Positions 11,701 to 20,400 of a stretch of 64,000 bases of DNA are shown in pieces. The notes beneath the pieces are model-generated. The model had not been told where the DNA came from. It searched no databases and worked only from the letters and a program-made list of their open reading frames with translations. Every line of letters begins with the position of its first letter. The first letter of the stretch is position 1. A program made the position numbers and the translations under genes. The DNA comes from Pseudomonas mosselii (GTDB taxonomy: Bacteria > Pseudomonadota > Gammaproteobacteria > Pseudomonadales > Pseudomonadaceae), in contig NZ_CP081966.1 of the NCBI RefSeq assembly GCF_019823065.1, positions 3,379,501 through 3,443,500 of the forward strand. The letters run 5' to 3'.

Positions 11701-12531
11701 GTTGGGTTGCTCGGGGCTGGACAGGGCAAAGCCTGTGGTGTTGATCACCACCTCGGCCTGCACCTCGTCGAGCCAGGCCTCGACCTGGTCCAGGCAGGCG
11801 CGTTCCTTTAGGCTGGCCACGGCAATGGGCAATGGATTCAGCCCGCAGGCCTGCAGGCGCTGGCAGAACACATCGATGAACGCCGTGTTGGCCGCCTGCA
11901 GGTGCGAACGGTAGAACAGCAACGGCGCCACCGGATGCTCCGGATTCCACTCGGCGTACCAGTCCTCTAGGCGCGCCGTGGCCTTGGCCGGGTGATAGAC
12001 CGCCGTGCGCGGCAAGGGCTGCGGCTCATCCCACGGGTAATCACAACCCAGCCATTGGCTGGCCAGGCAGTTGAACAGGTTAACGGCGTTGGCCTTGCCG
12101 CCCTGGCGCAGGAAGTGCCAGAGGCGCTCGGCCTGTTCGCCGCGGACCGTGCCCAGGTCGGTAAGCTCAGGATCGGGGCGGTCGTCGCCGGGCACCAGGA
12201 TCAGCTCGACCCCACGCTCCGCCAGTTCGACCAGTTGCTCGACACCATAGCGCCAGTAGCCGACGCCGCCATGCAGCGACACCAGGATCACCTTGGCATG
12301 GCGCAGCACCTGGTCGACATACACGTCGACCGAGGCATGGTTCTGCACCTGCATCGGGTTGGCCAGGCGCACGCTGGGAAAGTGCGCCGGCAGCTGCTCG
12401 GCGGTTTCGGCGAGCAGCGCCAGGTGTGAATCACCGCTGCAGAGGATCACCAGGTCGGCGGGGGTCTGGCCGAGGTCGGCGATGCTGTCGTCCGGCACGA
12501 AGCCGCCGGGTTGGGTCCGCAGCAGGTGCAT
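8770..12531 (-). CDS. cobN: Cobaltochelatase large subunit CobN
   Basis: 1253 residues, the expected size for CobN, the large porphyrin-type chelatase subunit homologous to BchH. It inserts Co2+ into hydrogenobyrinic acid a,c-diamide in aerobic cobalamin synthesis. Family signatures seen include VILCSGDSHLALL near the N-terminus, HVGKHGNLEWLPGK in the middle and GTATMRTGGDDIAQ in the C-terminal half, which lies in the conserved chelatase core. It sits 3 bp after cobW and 2 bp before the ChlI-like gene. All are on the minus strand, an arrangement typical of Pseudomonas cobalamin islands. Confidence 0.93.
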   Translation of the reverse strand: MHLLRTQPGGFVPDDSIADLGQTPADLVILCSGDSHLALLAETAEQLPAHFPSVRLANPMQVQNHASVDVYVDQVLRHAKVILVSLHGGVGYWRYGVEQLVELAERGVELILVPGDDRPDPELTDLGTVRGEQAERLWHFLRQGGKANAVNLFNCLASQWLGCDYPWDEPQPLPRTAVYHPAKATARLEDWYAEWNPEHPVAPLLFYRSHLQAANTAFIDVFCQRLQACGLNPLPIAVASLKERACLDQVEAWLDEVQAEVVINTTGFALSSPEQPNLRPLRRDVPVLQAICAQDNQPGWEQSEQGLGARDLAMHIALPELDGRIITRPVSFKDLAWRSERSQSDVVCYRAHPERMDFVAELARRWVTLARLDNQEKCVALVLANYPTRDGRIGNGVGLDTPGAALNILEALQAQGYPVAGLPETGTELIHQLLGGVTNDLDHLDQRPCAQSLALADYQRAFAALPETNQRAVLERWGPPEQDPMFRSGRMMVAGLRYGLTFVGIQPARGYQVDHSAVYHDPDLVPPHGYLAFHFWLRNGYAADAVIHVGKHGNLEWLPGKGVGLSAECWPDALLGPLPNIYPFIVNDPGEGAQAKRRTQAVIIDHLMPPLTRAETYGPLRHLEQLADEYYEAQLLDPRRARELQRDILELVKTHHIDRELQLEGQMEDAAVWLPRLDTYLCDLKESQIRDGLHVFGQSPQGRLRSDTLLALLRVARGDGRGGNASLIRELAKALALGFDPLDCDLGQAWEGPRPDLLTQLDASLWRTCGDTRERLELLALSLIEQAQMGTVALPDEAQWEAVRAVLRTLIEQVAPDLDACGGAEIDGLLAALAGRFVPAGPSGAPSRGRLDVLPTGRNFYTVDVRNLPTATAWRLGFASANLILERHLQDHGDHLRQLGLSVWGTATMRTGGDDIAQAMALMGVRPVWATGSQRVDDFEILPLSLLDRPRVDVTLRVSGFFRDAFGNLIRLFDAAVQAVAALDEPDDQNPLAARVRAERQALLEAGVEAEQAARQAGWRVFGAKPGAYGAGVQNAIDGRLWHSRDDLAEVYLNHGGYAYGVADEGTPARAAFVQRLAQVQAVLQNQDNHEHDLLDSNDYYQFQGGMLAAAETLAGTSRASYHGDHSQADRPRVRTLKEELNRVIRARALNPKWIDGAKRHGYKGAFELAATVDNLFAFDATTHLIDDHHYQGLADAYVLDPTTRDFMREHNPEALRDLTERLLEAQQRGLWQEPGDYRESLEQQLLAGEEDS

Positions 12532-12534
12532 GGA

Positions 12535-13602
12535 TCAGGCGCCCAGGGCCTGGCGCAGGCGCGCTTCCAGCTGTGCGGCGTCCAGCGCCTGGCCGATCAG
12601 CACCAGGCGGGTGATCCGTGGTTCATCGCTACGCCAGGCGCGGTCGAAATGCTTGTCGAAGCGGGTGCCCACCCCCTGGATCAGCAGACGCATCGGCTTG
12701 CCGGGAATCGCGGCGAAGCCCTTGGCGCGCAGGATGCCGAACTCGGTGACCAGCTGGGTCAGGGCGTCGAGCAGCAGGCTCTCGTCGGACTCGGGCAGAT
12801 CGATGGAGATCGAGTCGAAGGCGTCGTGGTCATGGTCGTCATGGTCATCGCCGTCGTGATGCGAGTCGTGATGGGTACGGCGACCATCGATATGCACCTC
12901 GGACTCGGCGCCCACGCCCAGCAGCACTTCCAGCGGCAGGCGGCCGCTGCTGGCCTCGATCACCTTGACCGCCGGCGGCAGCTCCTCGGCCACCTCGGCA
13001 CGGACCTTGGCCAGGCCCTCGGCGTCGATCAGGTCGGCCTTGTTCAGCACCACCAGGTCGGCACTGGCCAGCTGGTCGGCGAACAGCTCGTGCAGCGGCG
13101 ACTCGTGGTCGAGGTTGGGGTCGAGCTTGCGTTGGGCATCGACCTGCTCCGGGTAGGCGGCAAAGGTGCCGGCGGCCACGGCCGGGCTGTCGACCACGGT
13201 GATCACCGCGTCGACGGTGCAGGCGTTGCGGATTTCCGGCCATTGAAAGGCCTGTACCAGCGGTTTGGGCAAGGCCAGGCCGCTGGTCTCGATAAGGATG
13301 TGGTCGAGGTCGCCGCGACGGGCCACCAGCTCGCGCATCACCGGGAAGAACTCTTCCTGCACGGTGCAGCACAGACAACCGTTGGCCAGCTCATAGACGC
13401 GGCCGTTGGCCTCTTCCTCGGTGCAGCCGATGCTGCACTGCTTGAGGATCTCGCCGTCGATGCCCAGCTCGCCGAATTCGTTGACGATCACCGCGATGCG
13501 GCGGCCCTGGGCGTTGTCGAGCATATGGCGCAGCAAGGTGGTCTTGCCCGAGCCGAGGAAGCCGGTAACGATGGTGACGGGAAGCTTGGCCAGTGTTTTC
13601 AT
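12535..13602 (-). CDS. cobW: CobW, G3E GTPase metallochaperone for cobalamin synthesis
   Basis: 355 residues from the ATG at 13602, which has an AAGGG ribosome site; an upstream in-frame start would add an implausible 26-residue Arg/Cys-rich extension. It is a P-loop G3E GTPase: GFLGSGKTT (14-22), the metal-binding GCLCC (75-79), NKADLID for guanine recognition and a His/Asp-rich loop (about 235-265, with THHDSHHDGDDHDDHDHD). COG0523/CobW proteins deliver metal; linkage to cobN and a cobalamin riboswitch argues for cobalt delivery to the chelatase. First gene of the leftward arm, about 115 bp downstream of the riboswitch. Confidence 0.92.
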   Translation of the reverse strand: MKTLAKLPVTIVTGFLGSGKTTLLRHMLDNAQGRRIAVIVNEFGELGIDGEILKQCSIGCTEEEANGRVYELANGCLCCTVQEEFFPVMRELVARRGDLDHILIETSGLALPKPLVQAFQWPEIRNACTVDAVITVVDSPAVAAGTFAAYPEQVDAQRKLDPNLDHESPLHELFADQLASADLVVLNKADLIDAEGLAKVRAEVAEELPPAVKVIEASSGRLPLEVLLGVGAESEVHIDGRRTHHDSHHDGDDHDDHDHDAFDSISIDLPESDESLLLDALTQLVTEFGILRAKGFAAIPGKPMRLLIQGVGTRFDKHFDRAWRSDEPRITRLVLIGQALDAAQLEARLRQALGA

Positions 13603-13717
13603 GTCGCGATGCCCTTGGCAGCAATGGCGCGGGCATGCAGGACGACAGCCACGGCCCTGCCGGCCTGGCGCGTTCGCCACCGGATCACCCCGCCCGGTTG
13701 AAAGTCGAAAACGTCAC

Positions 13718-13915
13718 GAGGCAGGTCTCCTGGCTCGCACCGCTGCGGCTCGCTGGCCGGTGGGCCGGCGCCTTCCCGCGCGCCTGCGCAGTGGCTGTGC
13801 CGAACCCTTCAGTGCTTACAGTTGCGGGGGCAGCCGCGGCTTGTACCGCGTTCCCGTCTTAGCTCGGGCCAACGCCCGAGAACCTCGCAGCGGCAAGGCT
13901 ACGCAGTGCCTGCCT
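13718..13915 (-). ncRNA. Cobalamin riboswitch controlling cobW-cobN-chlI-chlD
   Basis: On the minus strand the element shows the parts of the AdoCbl aptamer in order: a GACGGGAAC segment near 13854, the B12-box core GCTGCCCCCGCAACTGTAAG (13814-13833), a long variable GC-rich P-stem region and the closing GAGCCAGGAGACCTGCC at 13719-13735. It ends about 115 bp before the cobW start. Binding of adenosylcobalamin should lower expression of the leftward chelatase arm. Confidence 0.9.
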
Positions 13916-13975
13916 GGCGGTCAACCGCCATGGCGATTGACGCGGGCCCGGCCCCGTGATTTGCTAGCGCATTGC

Positions 13976-14175
13976 GTTCAGGTGCCCCCGACGGGGGTGA
14001 AACGGGAAACCGGTGCGTCGCGCCTCCATTGCTAAGGAGCCGACAAGGCCGGTGCTGCCCCCGCAACGGTAAGCGAGAGAAGCGTCCGAACCACTGTGCC
14101 AACAGTAAGGCATGGGAAGGTGACGCCCCACGGAGTCCTGCTCCACCTCGCCAGCCCGGAGACCGGCCTGACACG
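13976..14175 (+). ncRNA. Cobalamin riboswitch controlling cbtB-cbtA-cobE-cobM
   Basis: Plus-strand aptamer starting with TTCAGGTGCCCCC, then AACGGGAAACCGGTG (14001-14015), the B12 box CTGCCCCCGCAACGGTAAGC (14054-14073) and the closing GCCCGGAGACCGGCCTGAC around 14153-14171. It lies about 110 bp upstream of cbtB. It is a second, independent copy facing away from the cobW switch, with only about 60 bp between the two 5' ends for both promoters. Confidence 0.92.
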
Positions 14176-14287
14176 TGCTCACAGTACACCCCGCGGTGGG
14201 CGGGCGTCGTCGTATCACCTGGGCCAATCGTGCCCGGGGTCGTCGCGCATGTCCGTTGCCACAACAAAAGCAGCAGAGGAACGCGTC

Positions 14288-14473
14288 ATGCCCATCACCA
14301 GCGCCAAACACAGTATCGCCACCCCCGTCAGCCTCAGCCAGCGACTGATCGTCGCGGTCGGCGCCAGCCTGCTGGGCCTGTGCCTGGTGTACTTCGCCGG
14401 TTTCTCGCACATCGAGGCAGTGCACAACGCTGCCCACGATACCCGCCACAGCGCCGCCTTCCCTTGCCACTGA
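14288..14473 (+). CDS. cbtB: CbtB, small subunit of predicted cobalt transporter
   Basis: 61 residues. One membrane helix (about residues 19-37, LIVAVGASLLGLCLVYFAG) is followed by a His-rich tail HNAAHDTRHSAAFPCH, the signature of CbtB. That tail probably binds Co2+. The start is the ATG at 14288; longer in-frame starts would lie inside the riboswitch. CbtA follows 10 bp downstream. The CbtAB family was defined by its link to B12 riboswitches and cobalamin genes, which is the exact setting here. Confidence 0.93.
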   Translation: MPITSAKHSIATPVSLSQRLIVAVGASLLGLCLVYFAGFSHIEAVHNAAHDTRHSAAFPCH

Positions 14474-14483
14474 GTAAACCCGC

Positions 14484-15179
14484 ATGATTACGCGCATCGC
14501 CCGTACCGCGGGCTTCAGCGGCCTGCTCGCGGCCCTGCTGCTGACCCTGCTGCAAAGCTTCTGGGTCACCCCACTGATTCTCCAGGCGGAAACCTACGAG
14601 TCCGCCGCCCCGGTCGCCGAACACCATGAACACGGCGACGCCACCGCGCCCCACGAGCATGAGCACAGCGCCGAAGCCTGGTCGCCGGAAGACGGCTGGC
14701 AGCGCGTGCTGTCCACCACCGGTGGCAACCTGGTGGTCGCCGTCGGTTTCGCCCTGATCCTGGTCGCTCTCTACGGCCTGCGTGAACCGAACCGCGTGGC
14801 CACCGGCGCGCTGTGGGGCCTGGCCGGCTTTGCCGTGTTCTGCCTGGCGCCGACCCTGGGCCTGCCACCGGAACTGCCCGGCACCGCCGCCGCCGACCTC
14901 GGTCAGCGCCAGACCTGGTGGATCGGCACCGCAGCGGCCACCGCCGCCGGCCTGGCATTGCTGGTGTTCGCCCGCCACTGGCTGTTCAAGGCGCTGGGTG
15001 TCGCTCTGCTGGTAATCCCGCACCTGATCGGCGCGCCACAGCCGGCCGTGCATGAAAGCCTGGCGCCGCAAGCCCTCGAGACCCAGTTCAAGATCGCTTC
15101 CTGGCTGACCAACGCCGCGTTCTGGCTGGCCCTGGGCCTGCTCAGCGCCTGGCTGTACCGTCGCTCCAGCCAGGCCTGA
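14484..15179 (+). CDS. cbtA: CbtA, membrane subunit of predicted cobalt transporter
   Basis: 231 residues with about five membrane helices (near residues 10-30, 80-98, 105-122, 145-190 and 203-222). A periplasmic His-rich loop follows the first helix (EHHEHGDATAPHEHEHS, about 49-65). It belongs to the CbtA family of predicted energy-coupling-type cobalt importers working with CbtB. The stop overlaps the cobE start (TGATG), indicating translational coupling. Expression should be repressed by cobalamin through the riboswitch at 13976-14175. Confidence 0.93.
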   Translation: MITRIARTAGFSGLLAALLLTLLQSFWVTPLILQAETYESAAPVAEHHEHGDATAPHEHEHSAEAWSPEDGWQRVLSTTGGNLVVAVGFALILVALYGLREPNRVATGALWGLAGFAVFCLAPTLGLPPELPGTAAADLGQRQTWWIGTAAATAAGLALLVFARHWLFKALGVALLVIPHLIGAPQPAVHESLAPQALETQFKIASWLTNAAFWLALGLLSAWLYRRSSQA

Positions 15180-15580
15180 TGCGCGATCTGCCTGCTCAGC
15201 CGGCGTTGTACGCCGGCTTTGGCTGTCGCCGCGGCTGCCCGGTCGAGACCCTGGCGGTATTGCTGCGCCAGACCCTCACCCGCAACGCCCTGCCCCTCTC
15301 GGCCCTGCGCGGCATTGCCAGCATCGAGCCCAAGGCCCGAGAGCCCGGCCTGCTGGCACTGGCCGAACGCCTGGGGCTGCCGTACATCTGTTTCGATGCC
15401 GCGCATTTACTGGCTTTCGAAGCGCAGCTCAGCCAGCGTTCGCCCACGGCGTACGCGCAGACCGGCTGCTGGGGCGTCGCCGAAAGCGCCGCACTGGCCC
15501 TGGCCGGCGATAACGGCCGCCTGCACGTGCCGAGGCAGGTCCTCGGCAGCGCTACCCTGGCTCTGGCCATCGGCGGATAA
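15179..15580 (+). CDS. cobE: CobE / CbiG C-terminal-like cobalamin biosynthesis protein
   Basis: 133 residues, the usual size of CobE. It opens with the family signature GFGCRRGCPVETL; SIEPKAREPGLLALAERLGLP and GCWGVAESAALALAG follow. CobE corresponds to the C-terminal domain of CbiG and takes part in the precorrin stage of the aerobic pathway; its exact step is poorly defined. It overlaps the cbtA stop by 3 bp and precedes cobM by 29 bp. Alternative: the CbiG C-terminal fragment of an otherwise separate gene, but the stand-alone form is normal in Pseudomonas. Confidence 0.87.
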   Translation: MRDLPAQPALYAGFGCRRGCPVETLAVLLRQTLTRNALPLSALRGIASIEPKAREPGLLALAERLGLPYICFDAAHLLAFEAQLSQRSPTAYAQTGCWGVAESAALALAGDNGRLHVPRQVLGSATLALAIGG

Positions 15581-15609
15581 TCCGCCACTCTTCTATACAA
15601 GGAACCCCC

Positions 15610-16362
15610 ATGACGGTCTATTTCATCGGCGCCGGCCCCGGCGATCCCGAGCTGATCACGGTCAAGGGCCAGCGCCTGATCCGCCAGTGCCCGGTGATCG
15701 TCTATGCCGGCTCCCTGGTCCCCGCCGCCGTGCTGGAAGGTCACCAGGCGCACACGGTAATCAACAGCGCCGAACTGCACCTGGAGCAGATCGTCGAGGC
15801 GATGCGCCAGGCTCACGCCAACGGCGAGGACGTGGCGCGCGTGCACAGCGGCGACCCCAGCCTTTATGGCGCCATCGGCGAACAGATCCGCCACTTGCGC
15901 GAACTGGATATCGACTACCAGATCGTCCCCGGCGTCACCGCCACCGCCGCCAGTGCCGCGCTGCTCGGCTGCGAGCTGACCTTGCCCGATGTGGCGCAGA
16001 CCGTGATCCTCACCCGCTTTGGCGACCGTTCGCCAATGCCGGCCGGTGAGCAACTGGCCGACCTGGCCCGCCACGGCAGTACCCTGGCCATCCATCTGGG
16101 GGTGCGCCACCTGGCCCGCATCGTCCAGGAGCTGCTGCCACACTATGGCGTCGACTGCCCGATAGCGGTGGTCCATCGCGCCACCTGGCCGGACCAGGAC
16201 TGGGTCAAGGGCACGCTGGCCGATATCTGCGAGCGCGTTGCCGCCAAGGATTTTCGGCGTACCGCGCTGATCCTGGTCGGTCATGTGCTGGGAGACGCGC
16301 CATTCGCCGACTCGGCCCTGTATCGCGCTGGTCACGCCCACCTTTACCGTCCAGGCACGTGA
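15610..16362 (+). CDS. cobM: CobM, precorrin-4 C11-methyltransferase
   Basis: 250 residues, a full-length tetrapyrrole methylase. The N-terminal loop VYFIGAGPGDPELITVKG is the SAM/tetrapyrrole signature. RVHSGDPSLYGAIGEQ, the GVTATAASAALLG segment and VVHRATWPDQ are the other family blocks. CobM methylates C-11 of precorrin-4 to give precorrin-5 in the aerobic cobalamin route. It has a ribosome site (AAGGAA) before the ATG and ends the cbt-cobE-cobM arm. The remaining precorrin enzymes are not in this window. Confidence 0.93.
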   Translation: MTVYFIGAGPGDPELITVKGQRLIRQCPVIVYAGSLVPAAVLEGHQAHTVINSAELHLEQIVEAMRQAHANGEDVARVHSGDPSLYGAIGEQIRHLRELDIDYQIVPGVTATAASAALLGCELTLPDVAQTVILTRFGDRSPMPAGEQLADLARHGSTLAIHLGVRHLARIVQELLPHYGVDCPIAVVHRATWPDQDWVKGTLADICERVAAKDFRRTALILVGHVLGDAPFADSALYRAGHAHLYRPGT

Positions 16363-16426
16363 AGCGATTGCCGACCGGGGCGCGGCGTAGCACACTGGGT
16401 TTTCCAACTGGAAGGAAACCAAGACC

Positions 16427-16669
16427 ATGCTCGAATTGCGCCCCAACTGCGAATGCTGCGACGCCGACCTGCCGGCCGAAAGCCCAGATGCGCTGATCTG
16501 CTCGTTCGAGTGCACCTTCTGCCGAGCCTGCAACGACCGGCACTTCCACCACCGCTGCCCGAACTGCGGCGGCCAGCTGGTTGCCCGCCCCTCCCGCGCC
16601 GGCAAGGTGCTGGACAACAATCCCGCCTCGACACAGCGTGTGCACAAGCCGCACGCGCCCTGCGCCTGA
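16427..16669 (+). CDS. DUF1272 zinc-ribbon-like small protein
   Basis: 80 residues with a dense set of Cys/His pairs: CECC near residue 8, CSFECTFCRAC (about 25-35) and HHRCPNC (about 41-47). They form a likely zinc-binding module. The sequence (MLELRPNCECC, CPNCGGQLVARP) is characteristic of DUF1272. An AAGGAA ribosome site precedes the ATG. The function of the family is not known. It follows cobM by 64 bp and may be read through from it, but nothing else ties it to cobalamin. Confidence 0.85.
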   Translation: MLELRPNCECCDADLPAESPDALICSFECTFCRACNDRHFHHRCPNCGGQLVARPSRAGKVLDNNPASTQRVHKPHAPCA

Positions 16670-16677
16670 ACCTCGTT

Positions 16678-16694
16678 TGTAGGACTTTTCTACA
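16678..16694. promoter_or_regulatory. Palindrome upstream of the BvgA/BvgS-like pair, possible response-regulator site
   Basis: Inverted repeat TGTAGGACTTTTCTACA about 150 bp upstream of the response regulator. Its form resembles GacA/EvgA-type boxes (TGTAAG-N-CTTACA), with a slightly shorter spacer. A TATACT -10-like hexamer lies about 35 bp further down. Autoregulation by the adjacent LuxR-type regulator is inferred, not shown. Confidence 0.4.
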
Positions 16695-16842
16695 GGTTTG
16701 TGCAGGTTTTTCAACACACCTATACTCGCCTATTACCAAGGCTCCTGAATATCCGTAAGGTGCGCGCTGCCCAGCAAGTCCGCTGCTCAGCGCCTTTGAT
16801 CATAGGCTGGAAGCGGGCTGCACTTTGACAGGAGCTACCTGA

Positions 16843-17457
16843 ATGACATCCGTGCTGTTGGTCGATGACCACCACATTGTTCGACTCGCCGTACGCATGC
16901 TGCTCGAACGCGAACGCTTCACCGTCGTGGGGGAAACCGGTAAAGGCAAGGAGGCTGCTCGCCTGGCCGAGCAGACCAAGGCGGACGTGGTCATCCTCGA
17001 CATCGGCCTGCCGGACCTCGACGGCATGGAGGTGATCAAGCGGCTCAAGCTGATCGACCCACCGCCCCGGATCATGGCCCTCACCGGCCAGCCCGCCGAC
17101 CTCTACGTGCGGCGCTGCATGGACGCTGGCATCTCGGCCTTCGTCAACAAGGACGAAGACCTCGATGCCCTGGTCTTCGCCCTCAAGGCACTGGTCAAGG
17201 GTTACTCGACCTTCCCGCAGATGGCGGTCAACAGCAACACCCTGGAAAGCGAGACCGAGCGCCTGGCACTGCTGTCCAACCGGGAAATGGAAGTGCTGCG
17301 CCGGCTCAGCGCCGGCCAGAGCAACAAGCTGATCGGCGAGCAGATGAACCTCAGCGCCAAGACCATCAGCACCTACCGCGGCCGGATCATGGAGAAGCTC
17401 AAGGTCGAGTCGCTGGTCGAAATGGTGGACCTCGCCAAACGCAACAACGTGGCCTGA
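16843..17457 (+). CDS. LuxR/NarL-family response regulator, BvgA/EvgA-like
   Basis: 204 residues. The receiver domain (1-120) has the acidic pair VDDHH (8-9), the phospho-acceptor Asp53 in VVILDIGLPD, Thr in MALTGQP and Lys in FVNKDED. A LuxR-type helix-turn-helix covers about 143-204 (LSNREMEVLRRLSAGQSNKLIG). The hybrid kinase gene starts 3 bp downstream, so they form one operon and presumably one phosphorelay, as in BvgA/BvgS. Targets are unknown. Confidence 0.88.
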   Translation: MTSVLLVDDHHIVRLAVRMLLERERFTVVGETGKGKEAARLAEQTKADVVILDIGLPDLDGMEVIKRLKLIDPPPRIMALTGQPADLYVRRCMDAGISAFVNKDEDLDALVFALKALVKGYSTFPQMAVNSNTLESETERLALLSNREMEVLRRLSAGQSNKLIGEQMNLSAKTISTYRGRIMEKLKVESLVEMVDLAKRNNVA

Positions 17458-17460
17458 ACC

Positions 17461-20400
17461 ATGACTAAGGGGGCATCACTGTGCCTGCTGCTGGTCGCGT
17501 TGCTGTCGCCATCCGCACTGAGCGAGGTGCACAGCGAGCCCCGCCACCTGCTTGCCCGTGCCCTGAGCGCGGCGCCACCGCTGGCGTTGGCAGCGACCGA
17601 CCGACAGTGGCTGAACCAACGCAAGCGCCTGGTGCTGGGCAGCTCGCGCCCGGACTATCCACCCTTCGACATCAACATCAGCCAGGCTGACTACGAAGGC
17701 CTCAGCGCCGACTATGCCGGCCTGATCGGCGAACAGCTCGGGCTACCCATCGAGGTGCGACGCTATGCCAGCCGCGCCCAGGCGCTCGATGCCTTGCGTG
17801 CCGGCGAGATCGACCTGCTGGGCAGCTCCAATGCCTTCGAGGCCAACGATGCTGACCTTACGCTGAGCCTGCCCTATGCCGACGACTTGCCGGTTATCGT
17901 GTCCCGGCAGAACCGAAGCCTGCGCGTAGAGGACAAGCTTGAGGGTCTGCGCCTGGCCATGGTCGACCATTACCTGCCCATTCGCACAGTGCAGCAACTC
18001 TACCCCCACGCTCAGCTCAGCCTCTACCGCTCCACGCTCGCCGGTGTGACCGCGGTGGCGCTGGGGCAAGCCGATGTCTACCTGGGTGATGCCATCAGCG
18101 CCGACTACGTGATCGCCAAGGGCTTCCAGGAAAGGGTCAAGGTCGATCATTTCGTTCAGATGCCGGCCAGCACTTTTGCGTTTGCCCTGGCTCGAGACAA
18201 CCCGCGCTTGCTGCAACTGGTCGACCTCGCCCTCGGCCGCATCTCCGACAGCGAACGGCTGAACATCCTTCGGCGCTGGACGGGCGGCAGCACCAGCTTC
18301 CTGCTCGACCGCCGCCTCGACGCCCTGACCCACGAAGAACGCGAGTGGATCGCCCGGCACCGGCAGGTCAAGGTGATGATCAACACCACCCTCGCCCCCC
18401 TGAGTTTCACCGACGCCCAGCAGCAAGCACGGGGGATTGCCCTGGATTTGCTGGAGCGCATCGGCCTGCGCACCGGCCTGCAATTCCAGATCGTCGAGTC
18501 GGAGTCATTCGAGGACATGGTCGAGCAAGTCGCCCAAGGCAAGGTGGACATGATCGGCGCTATCGGCTACGGCGTGCATCGTGCCCAACGCCTGCGCTAC
18601 ACACGCCCCTACATGATCAGCCCGCGAGTGCTGGTCACCCGCCAGAATGCACCGCCACTAGACACCAAGCAGCCGCTGCAGGGGTTGCGCGTGGCACTGC
18701 TGCGCGGCTCGCCATTGCTCGACGACCTGGAACGCCAGGTCGTCGGCCTGCGTACCGTGGAGGTCGAAAATCCCTTGCAGCTCATGGAGGCGGTGGCCAA
18801 CGGTGATGCCGACGTCGCCATCAACTCGCACGTCAATGCCGCCTACTTCATCAACCAGGCTTTCAGTGGTCGCCTCAAAATCGCCGGGTTACTGGGCGAT
18901 GAACCCGCCCTGGCGACCTTCGCCGTCAGCCCCGCGCTGCCACAACTGCAGGCGATCCTCGACAAGGCGTTGCTGAGTATCCCACCTGATGAGCTGGAGC
19001 AACTGGTCAATCGCTGGCGCACCAACGCAGTGGCCAGTGACAGCCCCTGGCGCAATTACCGCACGCTGGCGCTGCAGGTCCTGGTGCTGGCCACGCTGCT
19101 GCTGGCCGGCGTGGTGTTCTGGAACAGCTACCTGCGTAAACTGATCCAGCAACGCAGCGAGGCCCAGCGTGCCCTGCAAGAACAGCTTACGCTCAGCCGC
19201 GGGCTGCTCGAACAGCTGCGTCAGGCCAAGGACGACGCCGAGCAGGCCAGCCGGGCAAAAAGCACCTTTTTGGCGGTCATGAGCCATGAGATCCGCACAC
19301 CGATGAACGCCGTCATCGGGCTGCTCGAAATGGCCCTGGAGGACAGCCGCCACGGCCACAGCGACCGCCAGGCGCTGGAGGCGGCCCACGATTCAGCGAT
19401 CGGCCTGCTCGAACTGATCGGCGATGTACTGGACATCTCACGCATCGAGGCCGGCCACATGACCTTGCAACCGGTGGCCACCGACCTGGTCGAGATCGTG
19501 CGCACCACCCTGAGGGTTTTCGAAGGCAACGCCCGTCTCAAGGGGCTCAACCTGCGTGCTGTACTGCCCGATACCTGCGCCTGGGCGCTTGCCGATCCGT
19601 TGCGCCTCAAGCAGGTACTGTCGAACCTGCTGAGCAATGCGATCAAGTTTACCGACCAGGGCCAGGTCGATGTGTCATTGGTGGTGACCCCGCTCGACGG
19701 CGACCTGCAGCACGTCACGCTGCAGATCAAGGACAGCGGTGTAGGCATCAGCTCCAGCGACCAGACACGGCTGTTCACCACCTTCTCCCAGGTCGATGGC
19801 CGCCAGGCGCGCCAAGGCGCAGGGCTGGGACTGGTGATCAGCCGCGAGCTGTGCGAGCTCATGGGCGGCGAGCTGCGCTTGCACAGCATCGAAGGCCTGG
19901 GGACCCAGGTCGATGTCCACCTCACCCTGCCCGCTGCCGAACCCGCCACCCGGGAGTCGCTCGACCGCGCCTCGATCGAAACCGGCAGCGGCCCCCTGCG
20001 CGTCCTGGTGGTCGACGATTATCCGGCCAACCTGCTGCTACTCGACAAGCAACTGCGTTCGCTGGGCCACCAGGTGACTCTCGCCGATCACGGCAAGACG
20101 GCGCTGGCACTCTGGCAAGTCGGTCGTTTCGACGTGGTGATCACCGATTGCAGCATGCCGGTCATGGATGGCCATACGCTGGCCCGCAGCATCCGTGCCG
20201 AGGAACGCGAGGCTCGATCACCGGCCTGTCGCATCATTGGCGTCACCGCCAACGCCCAGGCCGAAGAGCGTCAACGCTGCCTGGACAGCGGCATGGACGA
20301 ATGCCTGTTCAAACCGATCGGCCTGCAGGCGCTCAGGGCATGCCTGCCACTGGCCACCACCCTGCCCGAGCAGGTCGACATGATGCCACGGCCCAGCGGC

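Noticed and set aside
8899..11811. Long plus-strand frames across cobN
   Set aside because: They are antisense to the full-length CobN, show no family motif and have His/Gln/Arg-rich shadow composition.
13964..14569. Minus-strand frame across the second riboswitch and cbtB
   Set aside because: It covers a structured RNA element and an antisense of CbtB; no protein feature.
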